A stretch of 64,000 bases of DNA from Cardiobacterium hominis (lineage in GTDB: Bacteria > Pseudomonadota > Gammaproteobacteria > Cardiobacteriales > Cardiobacteriaceae): assembly GCF_900637305.1 (NCBI RefSeq), contig NZ_LR134365.1:1476001-1540000 (forward strand), in the 5' to 3' direction. Position numbers and translations under genes: made by a program. A model generated the notes under the pieces. That model was given only the letters and a program-made list of their open reading frames with translations, was not told the DNA's origin and searched no databases. Numbering within the stretch: the first letter of the stretch is position 1; the number at the start of each line of letters is the position of its first letter. This document shows positions 1 to 9,227 of this stretch, in pieces.

Positions 1-293
1 AATTCGTCCCAGACGATTTCGCCGAAGTCATGCACGCCGAGGTCGCGCGCGGTTTTGTCGCAGACCCAGCAGCCGAGGGCAAAGGCGGCAAGGAGGAATA
101 TGGCGGTAATGGCTGGGTTGATGAGCAGGCAGGAGAGCGGCCAGTAGAGCAGGGTGGCGGCGAGTGTTCCCCAGGTGCCGGGGGCGGGGTGGATGAGGCC
201 GCTGCCGAGGCCGAAGGCGAGGAAATGTATTGGTTTTTTGCGCAGACTGGCGAAGGTGTGCGGCCGGAAGTTCGCCGGGTTTTTGTCGTTCAT
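1..293 (-). CDS. pgpA: Phosphatidylglycerophosphatase A, 5' part only
   Basis: The gene runs off the left edge; only the first 97 codons are inside. PgpA dephosphorylates phosphatidylglycerophosphate to phosphatidylglycerol in the inner membrane. The translation shows the family hallmarks: a GLGSGLIHPAPGTWGTLAA segment after about 27 residues, a hydrophobic stretch, then DLGVHDFGEIVWDE, where the acidic residues belong to the conserved active-site region. The ATG at 293 abuts the zapD stop codon (TAA directly followed by ATG), so the two genes are co-transcribed and probably translationally coupled. Identification is by recognised motifs; the C-terminal half cannot be inspected. Confidence 0.9.
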   Translation of the reverse strand, partial: MNDKNPANFRPHTFASLRKKPIHFLAFGLGSGLIHPAPGTWGTLAATLLYWPLSCLLINPAITAIFLLAAFALGCWVCDKTARDLGVHDFGEIVWDE

Positions 294-1085
294 TTAGAGG
301 ACGCAGGTTTGCAGGGAGAATTGCACCGGGGTTTCGACTTGTTTGGCGCGCTGCTCCGGGTTTTCCTGGGTCATGAAGCGCACCGAGAAGCGGTGTTTGT
401 CGCCGCTGATGCGCGGGAAAACACGCTGTTCGTTGTCGAGGTGGATGCGAATCATCTGGTTGCGACAGTTGCTGTCCAGCGTTTTTAGGAAGATGCCGTC
501 GTCGGTGTATTCGTTGGTGATTTCTGCGCCAGCGCGTACCAGGCGCAGCACGAGCGTGACCGCGCGCGCAATCGGCACGAACATTTCATAGCATTGTTGT
601 AAAAAAGGAATTTCGTGATTTTCGTTTTGCAGCAGCCAGTATTGGTAGGCGGGGACTTCAAAGAGGCAGTTGCCGCTTTGGTTGAAGTTGCGCTGGCGCA
701 GGCTGGTGAACAGCTCATTTTCGCGCAAGGCACTGATGGGGTTGAAGTTCAGAGCGTAGGCTTCTTGCAGCGACATATCTATATGTTCCAGCGTCGCCAC
801 CCGGTCTTCCAGCGTCCAGCCAAGGGCGAAGTGTTCGCGGTCAATGCCGGTTTTATAGCCCTGTAATTCCTTGATAATTTCCGAGCGAATTTCGTAGCGG
901 TGCAGAAAATCCAGTACGTCAAACAGTGCATCAAGGAACAGCTGGATGGAATAGTATTCGTCCGCCTGGTGAAAGTTTTTCATCTGGAAAAACATCGACT
1001 CCAGCCGCATAAAGAGACGGATGCGCTCATTGAGAGGCTGCTCGTAAGTGCTTAATTGACATTGGGTTTGCGGGCTGATGGACAT
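294..1085 (-). CDS. zapD: Cell division protein ZapD (Z-ring associated)
   Basis: 263 residues; E. coli ZapD has 247. ZapD binds FtsZ and bundles its protofilaments at mid-cell. Family segments are visible: the N-terminal YEQPLNERIRLFMRLE, the central SGNCLFEVPAYQYWL (E. coli GGCCSFDLPTLHIWL) and the C-terminal RISGDKHRFSVRFM. No signal peptide or membrane segment, so cytoplasmic. It is first in a two-gene unit with pgpA, unlike the usual coaE-zapD-yacG order, and is divergent from the RNase E gene with about 250 bases between them. The ATG at 1085 has only a weak upstream purine stretch; no better in-frame start is evident. Confidence 0.92.
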   Translation of the reverse strand: MSISPQTQCQLSTYEQPLNERIRLFMRLESMFFQMKNFHQADEYYSIQLFLDALFDVLDFLHRYEIRSEIIKELQGYKTGIDREHFALGWTLEDRVATLEHIDMSLQEAYALNFNPISALRENELFTSLRQRNFNQSGNCLFEVPAYQYWLLQNENHEIPFLQQCYEMFVPIARAVTLVLRLVRAGAEITNEYTDDGIFLKTLDSNCRNQMIRIHLDNEQRVFPRISGDKHRFSVRFMTQENPEQRAKQVETPVQFSLQTCVL

Positions 1086-1153
1086 GGTGTGGAACGCTCT
1101 CGCTGCGAGGTGGGCGCTTATCGTGGCACAAGGGCGCGCGCTTGTCCATCGCG

Positions 1154-1183
1154 TTGCGTGGGAGGCCGCGAATTTGGTATAGT
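1154..1183 (+). promoter_or_regulatory. Likely sigma-70 promoter of the RNase E fusion gene
   Basis: TTGCGT at 1154-1159 and TATAGT at 1178-1183 are separated by 18 bases. It is the best match in the zapD/rne intergenic region and points toward rne. The predicted transcript carries a leader of roughly 150 nt. Confidence 0.6.
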
Positions 1184-1189
1184 TTCCCG

Positions 1190-1341
1190 CCGGTTTACGG
1201 CCACGGAGGCCGTCCGGCCCAAAGATTTCTCAAAACGGTAACCAATAAAATCCGACAGGAGCGGGATGCTCGAACGGATCATCTTTTTTACAAATTTATC
1301 AGTCGTATGCGCGAAGGATGCGACTGCGGAGATTCTCGACT
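1190..1341 (+). promoter_or_regulatory. Long 5' leader of the RNase E gene
   Basis: About 150 untranslated bases lie between the predicted promoter and the ATG at 1342. The leader contains a GC-rich inverted repeat around 1198-1220 (CGGCC...GGCCG) and an A/T-rich stretch near 1280-1300. In E. coli the long rne leader lets RNase E cleave and autoregulate its own mRNA; a similar role here is inferred only from length and position. Confidence 0.4.
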
Positions 1342-4300
1342 ATGAAACGTATGCTTATAAACGCGACCCAGCAGGAAGAACTGCGGGTGGCGCTGGTTGA
1401 TGGCCAGCAACTCTACGACCTTGATATTGAAACCCTTTATTCTGCCCAGAAAAAAGCCAATATTTACAAAGGCAAGATTACCCGGATTGAACCCTCGCTG
1501 GAAGCGGCCTTTGTCGATTACGGCGCGCAGCGGCACGGCTTCCTGCCGTTCAAGGAAATCGGCAAGGAATATCTGACCGGCTCCACGACCGCGCATGAAG
1601 GCCAACTGGCGTTCAAAGACATGATTGAAGTCGGGCAGGAAGTACTGGTTCAGATTGACAAAGAAGAGCGCGGCAACAAAGGCGCGGCGCTGACTACTTA
1701 TATCAGTCTCGCCGGACGTTTCCTTGTACTGATGCCAAACAACCCGCGCGCCGGAGGCGTATCGCGCCGCATCCAGGGTGATGACCGCAAAGAGCTGCGC
1801 GAAACGCTCGATATGCTTGATGTTCCTGAAAACATGGGGATTATCGTGCGTACTGCGGGCGTTGGCCGGGCGCAGGAAGAACTACAATGGGACTTGGATT
1901 TCCTCCTGCAACTGTGGGAGGCAATTTCCGAAGAATACCGCAAGGCGCAGCCACAACGCCTGATTTATCAAGAAAGTAACATCATCGTCCGCGCCCTGCG
2001 CGACTACCTGCGCCCGGACATCGGCCAGATACTCATTGACGACGAGCGCGTCTATCAGCAAGCCAGCGATTTCATGACGCTGGTGATGCCGAACAACCTC
2101 AATAAACTCAAGCTGTATCAGGATAATATCCCGCTCTTTACCCGCTACCAGATTGAGGGGCAAATAGAATCCGCCTACCAGCGCAACGTGCAGCTGCCTT
2201 CCGGCGGCGAGCTGGTGATTGACTACACCGAAGCGCTGGTTTCCATTGACATCAACTCCTCCAAGGCGACCAAAGGCGGTGATATCGAAGAAACCGCCTA
2301 CCAGACCAACCTTGAAGCGGCGGACGAAATCGCGCGACAAATGCGCCTGCGCGACTTGGGCGGGCTGATTGTCATTGATTTCATTGATATGAGCGTCAGC
2401 CGCAACCGCAAAGACGTGGAAAACCGCCTCTATGAAGCGACGAAAATTGACCGCGCGCGCGTGCAAATCGGCCGTATCTCCCGCTTTGGTCTGCTCGAAC
2501 TCTCGCGCCAGCGCCTGCGCCCGTCGATGGACGAATCCAGCCACCGCGTCTGCCCGCGTTGCAAAGGGCAGGGCTCCATTCGCGGCATTCAGTCGATGGC
2601 GCTCTCACTCTTGCGTTTGATTGAAGAAGAAGCGATGAAAGAGCGCACCCGCCGCATCACCGGTGAGCTGCCGGTGAGCATCGCCACTTACCTCCTCAAC
2701 GAAAAACGTGCGGTCATCCGCCAGATTGAGCAGCGCAACAAAGTGGAAGTCGTGCTGGTGCCGAATGCCGACCTGCACACGCCGGACTACTACATCGAGC
2801 GCTTGCGCGATGACGAGCTGGACGAAGACACCGCACCGACACCGAGCTACCGCCTGCGTACCCGCCACGAAAGCCACGAAGAAAGCGACGTTGTGGCCAA
2901 GCCGGGCGAAGCCGTCACCGAACAGGCGGCTGTACAGGGCGTCGTGCCGCGCGCCCCTGCGCCGCAAGTCGCGCCGACCGTACAAAAAAGCGGACTGGCG
3001 GCGCTGTTCTCCAAAGTCGTTGCCCTGTTCAAAGAAAACCGCGACCCGGCGAGTGCCGTTGAAGAAACGGCGAAAACCACCGCTGGCGACAAACGCCGCG
3101 AACGTACCGCCCCGGCGCGTAACCGCCGCGAGCGCAACGAACGGCAAGAACCGGTGCAGCCACCGCGTAAAACCGCCGAAGCCAAAGCCGAAAGCGTGCA
3201 AGAGCCGCGTCAGGCACCGCGCAACAACGAAAACGGCAATGGCAAAAACCAGCGCCAGGAAGAAGCGGCGCGCCGTTACGAAGAAGCGCTGCAACAAGAC
3301 ATCGTGCGTGAAGAAGCCCCTGCCGCTACGCCGCGCCGCGAAAAAGCGAGCCGCAGCGCCTTGCCGAAGGACGACGTCAATCCCACCCTTGAAGCGCTGC
3401 TCAATCCGCCGGAAGAAATCAACGGTCGCAGCGTGCGCAAAGGCCGTCCGCGCGACGTTCACGCCGTACGCGGCCAGGGCAAGGCGGACTACGTACCGCA
3501 AGAGCGCCCGCTAGCTCCGGCAGAAGACGAGCTGACCGCTCCCGGACTGGTCGAAGAACTGCGCGACGATGCGCCGGAAGCCGCAGAGACTGCGCCCGCA
3601 CCGAAAAAAGCACCGTCCTTTGCCAAAATCAAACCGCTGCCGCCGTCTGATGCCGAAGCGCCCGGACTGGTTTCCCTGCTGGACCAGCCCGCCGATGCCG
3701 CGCCCGCCCCGGCACTGCTGCCCACCGGCAAACTGCGCGAAGACGCCCACTACCCGCTGGAAATGCCGGCCACACAAGCCATCAACCCGTTGCGCCAACT
3801 GGCAGCACTCGGGCAGAGCGTTTGGTACGACAACATCCAGCGGAGCATGCTCACCAGCGGCGAACTGGCGAACCTCATCGCGGATGACGACCTGCGCGGC
3901 ATTACCTCCAACCCGGCCATCTTCCAAAAAGCCTTTGCTAGCGACGCCTACGACGCCGCGCTGCGCAGCTGGCTCGACGAAAACCCGAACGGCAGCGCCC
4001 GCGACGCCTTCTACAGCCTCGCCATTGACGACATCCGCCAAGCCTGCGACCTCCTCCTGCCGGTGTACGAACAAACCGGCGGCACCGACGGCATGGTATC
4101 GCTCGAAGTCTCGCCCGACCTCGCGCATGACAGCGGCAAAACCGTTGCCGAGGCGCTGGAACTTTACCGTCGCGTCGGTCGCGAAAACGTCATGATCAAA
4201 ATCCCGGCGACACTGGCGGGCATCAAAGCCATCCGCGAACTCACCGTAGAAGGCGTGAACGTCAATGCGACCCTGCTCTTCTCGCCGGAGCGCTACCGCC

Positions 4301-5259
4301 AGACACTGGAAGCCTACATTGACGGCCTGAAAGCGCGCGTCGCCGCCGGACAATCCATAGATCTGCTGCGCTCGGTAGCGAGCTTCTTCGTCAGCCGCGT
4401 GGATAGCAAAATCGACGCACAACTCACTGACGAACACGCCGCGTTGCGTGGTCGCGCCGCCATCGCCAACGCACAGGCCGCCTACAGCTACTACCTGGAG
4501 CGCATCAGCCACGACGACTGGGCAGACCTTGCCAAAAAAGGCGCGGCCGTACAGCGCCTCTTGTGGGCGAGCACCGGTACCAAAAACCCGGCCTACTCCG
4601 ACGTGCGCTACGTCGAACTGCTGATTGGCCGCGACACCGTCAACACCATTCCGCCCGCGACCTACGCCGCCTTCAAGGCGCACGGTCGCGCCGAAGAAAC
4701 CCTGCTGCGCAACATTGACCAGGCGCCGCAACTGCTGCAACAAATCACTGATGCGGGCATCGACTGGGCGCAACTGTTCGTCGAGCTTGAAGCCGAAGGC
4801 ATCGCCGGCTTTGAACAAGCCTTTGCCGAACTGCTGGCGACACTGACCGCCAAAATCAAAACCTTGCGGCAAGCGGCAGACGACGCGCCCCAAGCGGACG
4901 CCGAAACCGTCATACAGGCGGCAGAAGGCGAGGGGGCAGAAGCCGAAACAGCGGCTGAAGAAGCACCTGCGGACGAAGCTGAAGGCGAGGGCGAACAGCC
5001 CGCGGCTGTAGCGGAAACAGACGCTGCGCCTGAGGACGCCCAGAGCGAAGCGGCGCCACAAGCAGAAACAAATGCCGCAGGCGAAACGGCTGCCACGGCC
5101 ACCGCTGAAGAACCTGCAGCAGAAGCAGAAAACGCGGACGCGGATGAAACCGCCGAAACCGCAGCCGGAGCGGACGAACACCCCGCAGACGAACCTGCCG
5201 CTGCGCCCGAACACGGCGACAACGCAGACGAAAACAGCGAAGACAAGCGCGGCGACTAA
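1342..5259 (+). CDS. rne: Ribonuclease E with a complete transaldolase fused in its C-terminal half
   Basis: 1305 residues in one uninterrupted frame. Residues 1-500 are colinear with E. coli RNase E: an S1 domain (about 36-120), catalytic Asp303 (SIDINSSK) and Asp346 (VIDFIDM), and the zinc-link CPRCKGQG at 404-411. Residues about 549-570 (SGLAALFSKVVALFKENRD) resemble the amphipathic membrane-anchoring helix, and 582-620 is arginine-rich. Residues about 813-1176 are a full-length transaldolase of the Neisseria/mycobacterial type: signature GITSNPAIF at 853-861, SLEVSPDLAHD, and the Schiff-base lysine K953 in VMIKIPAT. An Ala/Glu-rich acidic tail follows to 1305. The enzyme would process and degrade RNA at the inner membrane and also carry a pentose-phosphate enzyme. 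The ATG at 1342 is chosen because the family starts MKRMLINA; an earlier in-frame ATG at 1318 adds eight unrelated residues. An in-frame ATG at 3763 (M808) could start a separate transaldolase, but no stop codon or good ribosome site precedes it. Confidence 0.95.
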   Translation: MKRMLINATQQEELRVALVDGQQLYDLDIETLYSAQKKANIYKGKITRIEPSLEAAFVDYGAQRHGFLPFKEIGKEYLTGSTTAHEGQLAFKDMIEVGQEVLVQIDKEERGNKGAALTTYISLAGRFLVLMPNNPRAGGVSRRIQGDDRKELRETLDMLDVPENMGIIVRTAGVGRAQEELQWDLDFLLQLWEAISEEYRKAQPQRLIYQESNIIVRALRDYLRPDIGQILIDDERVYQQASDFMTLVMPNNLNKLKLYQDNIPLFTRYQIEGQIESAYQRNVQLPSGGELVIDYTEALVSIDINSSKATKGGDIEETAYQTNLEAADEIARQMRLRDLGGLIVIDFIDMSVSRNRKDVENRLYEATKIDRARVQIGRISRFGLLELSRQRLRPSMDESSHRVCPRCKGQGSIRGIQSMALSLLRLIEEEAMKERTRRITGELPVSIATYLLNEKRAVIRQIEQRNKVEVVLVPNADLHTPDYYIERLRDDELDEDTAPTPSYRLRTRHESHEESDVVAKPGEAVTEQAAVQGVVPRAPAPQVAPTVQKSGLAALFSKVVALFKENRDPASAVEETAKTTAGDKRRERTAPARNRRERNERQEPVQPPRKTAEAKAESVQEPRQAPRNNENGNGKNQRQEEAARRYEEALQQDIVREEAPAATPRREKASRSALPKDDVNPTLEALLNPPEEINGRSVRKGRPRDVHAVRGQGKADYVPQERPLAPAEDELTAPGLVEELRDDAPEAAETAPAPKKAPSFAKIKPLPPSDAEAPGLVSLLDQPADAAPAPALLPTGKLREDAHYPLEMPATQAINPLRQLAALGQSVWYDNIQRSMLTSGELANLIADDDLRGITSNPAIFQKAFASDAYDAALRSWLDENPNGSARDAFYSLAIDDIRQACDLLLPVYEQTGGTDGMVSLEVSPDLAHDSGKTVAEALELYRRVGRENVMIKIPATLAGIKAIRELTVEGVNVNATLLFSPERYRQTLEAYIDGLKARVAAGQSIDLLRSVASFFVSRVDSKIDAQLTDEHAALRGRAAIANAQAAYSYYLERISHDDWADLAKKGAAVQRLLWASTGTKNPAYSDVRYVELLIGRDTVNTIPPATYAAFKAHGRAEETLLRNIDQAPQLLQQITDAGIDWAQLFVELEAEGIAGFEQAFAELLATLTAKIKTLRQAADDAPQADAETVIQAAEGEGAEAETAAEEAPADEAEGEGEQPAAVAETDAAPEDAQSEAAPQAETNAAGETAATATAEEPAAEAENADADETAETAAGADEHPADEPAAAPEHGDNADENSEDKRGD

Positions 5260-5265
5260 ACGCCG

Positions 5266-5315
5266 ATACCCGAACGATAACAGGGGCGGCAACGTCCCTG
5301 TTGTCGTTTGGGTAT
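5266..5315 (+). terminator. Long inverted repeat after the RNase E gene
   Basis: Two 20-base arms (5266-5285 and 5296-5315) pair with only two G-U type differences around a 10-base loop. It starts six bases after the stop codon. No U-run follows, so it may act as a 3' stabilising hairpin or a factor-assisted terminator. Confidence 0.55.
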
Positions 5316-5469
5316 GGCATGCCAATGGCGTCCGCTACATGGGCCGAATGGAATGGCAAACAGCCTTTGGCTGAATCCCGTAAAAACGGCTATTCCCCGC
5401 CGTGATACGCGGTAGCGCGCCTGCGTCCATGCTAAAATCCGCGTCATCCTTACTTCACCCGGAACCGCC

Positions 5470-8400
5470 ATGCACCAGCGCCTCTACATCGAAAAACGCC
5501 CTGAATTTGCCGACGATTACGCCCTCACTGAGCGGCTAAAAACCCGCCTTGACCTCACCGGATTGCAGCGGGTGCGACGCCTTGCCGTTTACGACTTGTA
5601 CGACTGCCCGGAGGCGCTGCTTGCTGCCGCCATCAGTCGCGTCTTCAGCGATCCGGTCAGCGACGAAGTGCGCGACGCCCTGCCCAAGGCGGATTTCACC
5701 CTCGTCATTGAGCCGCTGCCGGGGCAGTTTGACCAGCGCGCCGACTCCGCCATGCAATGTCTGCGCCTGCTCGATGACGCCTTCGCGCCGACCGTGGTTA
5801 CCAGCGCGCAGGCGTGGCTGTTTGAAGGCACGCTGGACGAGGCGGCACGCGCCAAGCTGCGTCAGCATCTCATCAACCCCATCGACAGCCGCGAAAAAAA
5901 CCTTGCCGAAACGGCGCTGCCGCCGCATCACCCCGCCGCTCCCGTGCCGCGTTACGACGGCTTTACCGCGCTTGATGCCGACGGTCTTGCCGCCTGGCAC
6001 GCCGCACAAGGCCTTGCCATGACCCTTGCCGACCTGCAACTGGTGCAAAAATACTTCCGCGCAGAGCAACGCGAGCCGAGCGAGACGGAAATCCGCGTGC
6101 TCGATACCTACTGGTCGGACCACTGCCGCCATACCACCTTCGCCACCGCCCTGCACGACATCGCATTCCCGCAGACGGACTTCGGCGCGGCACTCGCCGC
6201 CGATTTCGCCGACTATGAAGCGCAGCGGCAGGCCGTTTACGGTGCGCGCGCCGCCGCCCGCCCCTACACCCTGATGGATTTGGCCACCATCGACGCCAAA
6301 TACCAGCGCGCCCAGGGCAATCTGCAAGACGTGGAAATCTCGGCCGAAGTAAACGCCTGCTCCGTTTACATCGACGTCGATGAAGATGGCAAAACCCGCC
6401 CGTGGCTGCTGCAATTCAAAAACGAAACGCACAACCACCCGACTGAAATCGAACCCTACGGCGGCGCCGCGACCTGCATCGGCGGCGCCATCCGCGACCC
6501 GCTCTCCGGCCGTGCCTACGTTTACCAGGCGCTGCGCATCTCCGGCAGCGCCGACCCGCGCGAACCCTACGCCGCTACCCTGCCCGGCAAACTGCCGCAG
6601 GCGGTCATAGCCGAAGGCGCGGCGGCGGGCGCATCCTCCTACGGCAACCAAATCGGCCTCGCTACCGGACAAATCGTTGAGTACTACCACGAAGGCTTCA
6701 AGGCAAAACACATGGAAGTCGGCGCCGTTGTCGCGGCCGTGCCGGCGGAGAACGTGCGCCGCGAAGAACCGGCGGCGGGTGACCTCGTCCTGCTGATTGG
6801 CGGCGCAACCGGACGCGACGGCTGCGGCGGGGCGACCGGCTCCTCACGCGCGCAACACGGCGGCTCGCTGCAAGAATCCGCCGCCGAAGTACAAAAAGGC
6901 AACCCGCCGGAAGAACGCAAACTGCAACGCCTGTTCAGAAACCCCGAATTCTCGCGCCGCATCAAGCGCTGCAACGACTTCGGCGCGGGCGGCGTTGCCG
7001 TGGCTATCGGCGAACTGGCGGATGGTCTAGACATCAACCTCGACGCCGTGCCGGTCAAATACCAAGGCCTCTCCGGCACCGAACTCGCCATCAGCGAATC
7101 ACAAGAGCGCATGGCTATCGTCATCGCCGCCGAAGACCATGCCGCGATGCAGGCACTTGCCGCGGCAGAAAACCTCACCGCCAGCCATGTGGCGACCGTC
7201 ACCGCTGACGCGACACTCACCATGCACTGGCAGGGCGACACCATCGTCCGCCTGAAACGCGACTTCCTCGACAGCAACGGCGCGGCGAATGCGCAGCACG
7301 GCGTGCGCATTGCCGAGCCGGACGACAGCGCCAGCCCGCTCGCCGTTACCAGCGAAAAAAACTGGGTGGACGCCCTCAAAGCACAACTCGCCACCCTCGC
7401 CCATGCCGACCAAAAAGGCCTCGGCGACCGCTTCGATCACAGCGTCGGCGCCGCCTGCGTCCTCATCCCCTACGGCGGCCGCTACCAGCGCACCCCGGTT
7501 GAGGCCAGCGTGTACCAACTGCCGACCGAAGGCAGAACCCACACCGCCTCCATCCTCGCGCACGGCTACAACCCCGCCGTCAGCGCCTGGTCGCCCTACC
7601 ACGGCGGCCTGCTCGCGGTGGTGGACGCCACCGCCCGCCTCGTCGCCTGCGGCGGCAACGCCGAAACCGCGCACTACTCCCTGCAAGAATACTACCGCCG
7701 CATGGGCGCAGAAGCGGACAACTGGGGACAGCCCTACGCCGCGCTGCTTGGCGCGCATCACGCCCTTGCCGCCCTCGGCCGCGCGGCGATTGGCGGCAAA
7801 GACAGCATGAGCGGCAGCTACCACAACCTGCACGTGCCGCCGACCTTGATTGCCTTCGCCGTCGCCGCGGTGGACGTGCGCCGCGTCATCAGCCCCGAAT
7901 ACAAAGACAAAGGCCACCAACTCTACTGGCTGCGCTGCCCGCAAGATGCGCTCGGCCGCCCCGACCTCAAAGCATTTGCCGCCAACAACCGCTTCCTATT
8001 TGAGGCCATCGGCGAAGGCAACGTCAAAAGCATCCGCGCCGTGCGCCACGGCGGCATCCTGCAAGCCCTCTACGAAAGCGCGATTGGCAACGGCATCGGC
8101 GTCCACATCGACCAACTCGAAGACGGCTTTGCCCCCGAATACGGCGGCTACCTCATCAGCAGCGACGGCGGCCTCGGCATCACCGACAACCTGCAACACC
8201 TCGGCTTCACCACCGACAGCGGCAAACTCGAAATCAACGGCCAAAGCGCCGCCATCAAAGACCTCTACGCCATCGCCAGCGCCACACTCGCCAGCGTGTA
8301 CCCGCTCTACGAAAGCGTAGGCGAAGCCACGCGCGTCCCGCTCGCCACCGCCAAAGACGCACAACGCCGCCCGCGTGCCGTGAGCGGCATCGCCACCCCG

Positions 8401-9192
8401 CGCATCTGCCTACCCGTATTCCCCGGCACCAACAGCGAACTCGACACCGCCCGCGCCTTCCGCAAAAACGGTGGCGACGTCATCGAAACCGTCATCTGCA
8501 ACCAAAACCGCGACGCGCTCGACGCCAGCCTGCAAGCCTTTGCCGACCACCTCGCCAACAGCCAAATCCTCGTCCTCGCCGGCGGCTTCAGCGCAGGCGA
8601 CGAACCGGACGGCTCCGGCAAATACATGGCAAACGTGCTCGCCAACCCGCGCATCGCCGACGCCATCGCCGCCCTCTTGGAACGCGACGGCCTCATCCTC
8701 GGCATCTGCAACGGCTTCCAGGCGCTCATCAAAAGCGGCCTCCTGCCGGGCGGCAAAATCGCCGCACCGGTGCCGGGCGACGCCACCCTCACCCACAACC
8801 GCATCGGCCGCCACATCGCGCGCATCGCCACCACCGTCGTTGCCAACAACCATAGCCCGTGGCTTGCCGACTTCCAAATCGGCGAGGCGCACAGCGTCAA
8901 TTTCTCGCACGGCGAAGGCCGCTTCACCGCCGCCGATGCCGTGCTGAAAACGCTCATCAAAAACGGACAAATCGCCTTCCAATACGCCGCCCCCGGCGAC
9001 CTCGCGCCGAGCATGAGCCCGAAACACAACCCGAACGGCTCACTCTACGCGGTGGAAGGCATCACCAGCCCCTGCGGCCGCATCCTCGGCAAAATGGGAC
9101 ACAGCGAGCGTCACCAGCACCACGGCCAGCAAAACTACCCCGACTTCCGCGCGCAGAACCTCTTTGCAGCGGGCATCAAAGCCTTCAAATAA
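5470..9192 (+). CDS. purL: Phosphoribosylformylglycinamidine synthase
   Basis: 1240 residues (E. coli 1295), the large single-chain PurL. It converts FGAR, glutamine and ATP to FGAM, the fourth step of purine synthesis, in the cytoplasm. Visible in order: the N-terminal PurS-like domain; the linker with YWSDHCRHTTF (about residue 215); the first synthetase half with ETHNHPTEIEPYGGAATCIGG; the second half with GGKDSMSGSYH; and the C-terminal glutaminase, FPGTNSELDTARAF through GICNGFQALI, whose nucleophile is Cys1080. A TAAAAT -10 element lies at 5433-5438. The gene is monocistronic, with a strong terminator 8 bases downstream. Confidence 0.97.
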   Translation: MHQRLYIEKRPEFADDYALTERLKTRLDLTGLQRVRRLAVYDLYDCPEALLAAAISRVFSDPVSDEVRDALPKADFTLVIEPLPGQFDQRADSAMQCLRLLDDAFAPTVVTSAQAWLFEGTLDEAARAKLRQHLINPIDSREKNLAETALPPHHPAAPVPRYDGFTALDADGLAAWHAAQGLAMTLADLQLVQKYFRAEQREPSETEIRVLDTYWSDHCRHTTFATALHDIAFPQTDFGAALAADFADYEAQRQAVYGARAAARPYTLMDLATIDAKYQRAQGNLQDVEISAEVNACSVYIDVDEDGKTRPWLLQFKNETHNHPTEIEPYGGAATCIGGAIRDPLSGRAYVYQALRISGSADPREPYAATLPGKLPQAVIAEGAAAGASSYGNQIGLATGQIVEYYHEGFKAKHMEVGAVVAAVPAENVRREEPAAGDLVLLIGGATGRDGCGGATGSSRAQHGGSLQESAAEVQKGNPPEERKLQRLFRNPEFSRRIKRCNDFGAGGVAVAIGELADGLDINLDAVPVKYQGLSGTELAISESQERMAIVIAAEDHAAMQALAAAENLTASHVATVTADATLTMHWQGDTIVRLKRDFLDSNGAANAQHGVRIAEPDDSASPLAVTSEKNWVDALKAQLATLAHADQKGLGDRFDHSVGAACVLIPYGGRYQRTPVEASVYQLPTEGRTHTASILAHGYNPAVSAWSPYHGGLLAVVDATARLVACGGNAETAHYSLQEYYRRMGAEADNWGQPYAALLGAHHALAALGRAAIGGKDSMSGSYHNLHVPPTLIAFAVAAVDVRRVISPEYKDKGHQLYWLRCPQDALGRPDLKAFAANNRFLFEAIGEGNVKSIRAVRHGGILQALYESAIGNGIGVHIDQLEDGFAPEYGGYLISSDGGLGITDNLQHLGFTTDSGKLEINGQSAAIKDLYAIASATLASVYPLYESVGEATRVPLATAKDAQRRPRAVSGIATPRICLPVFPGTNSELDTARAFRKNGGDVIETVICNQNRDALDASLQAFADHLANSQILVLAGGFSAGDEPDGSGKYMANVLANPRIADAIAALLERDGLILGICNGFQALIKSGLLPGGKIAAPVPGDATLTHNRIGRHIARIATTVVANNHSPWLADFQIGEAHSVNFSHGEGRFTAADAVLKTLIKNGQIAFQYAAPGDLAPSMSPKHNPNGSLYAVEGITSPCGRILGKMGHSERHQHHGQQNYPDFRAQNLFAAGIKAFK

Positions 9193-9200
9193 AAACAAAA

Positions 9201-9222
9201 ACCGCCGCAAGGCGGTTTTTTT
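9201..9222 (+). terminator. Rho-independent terminator of purL
   Basis: ACCGCC-GCAA-GGCGGT hairpin followed by seven T. It lies between the convergent purL and sotB genes. Confidence 0.9.
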
Positions 9223-9227
9223 ATCCC

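Noticed and set aside
3511..5325. 604-codon open frame on the minus strand opposite the RNase E fusion
   Set aside because: Shadow frame caused by high GC at third positions; composition is Arg/Val/Gly/Phe-rich with no family sequence, while the plus strand has clear domains.
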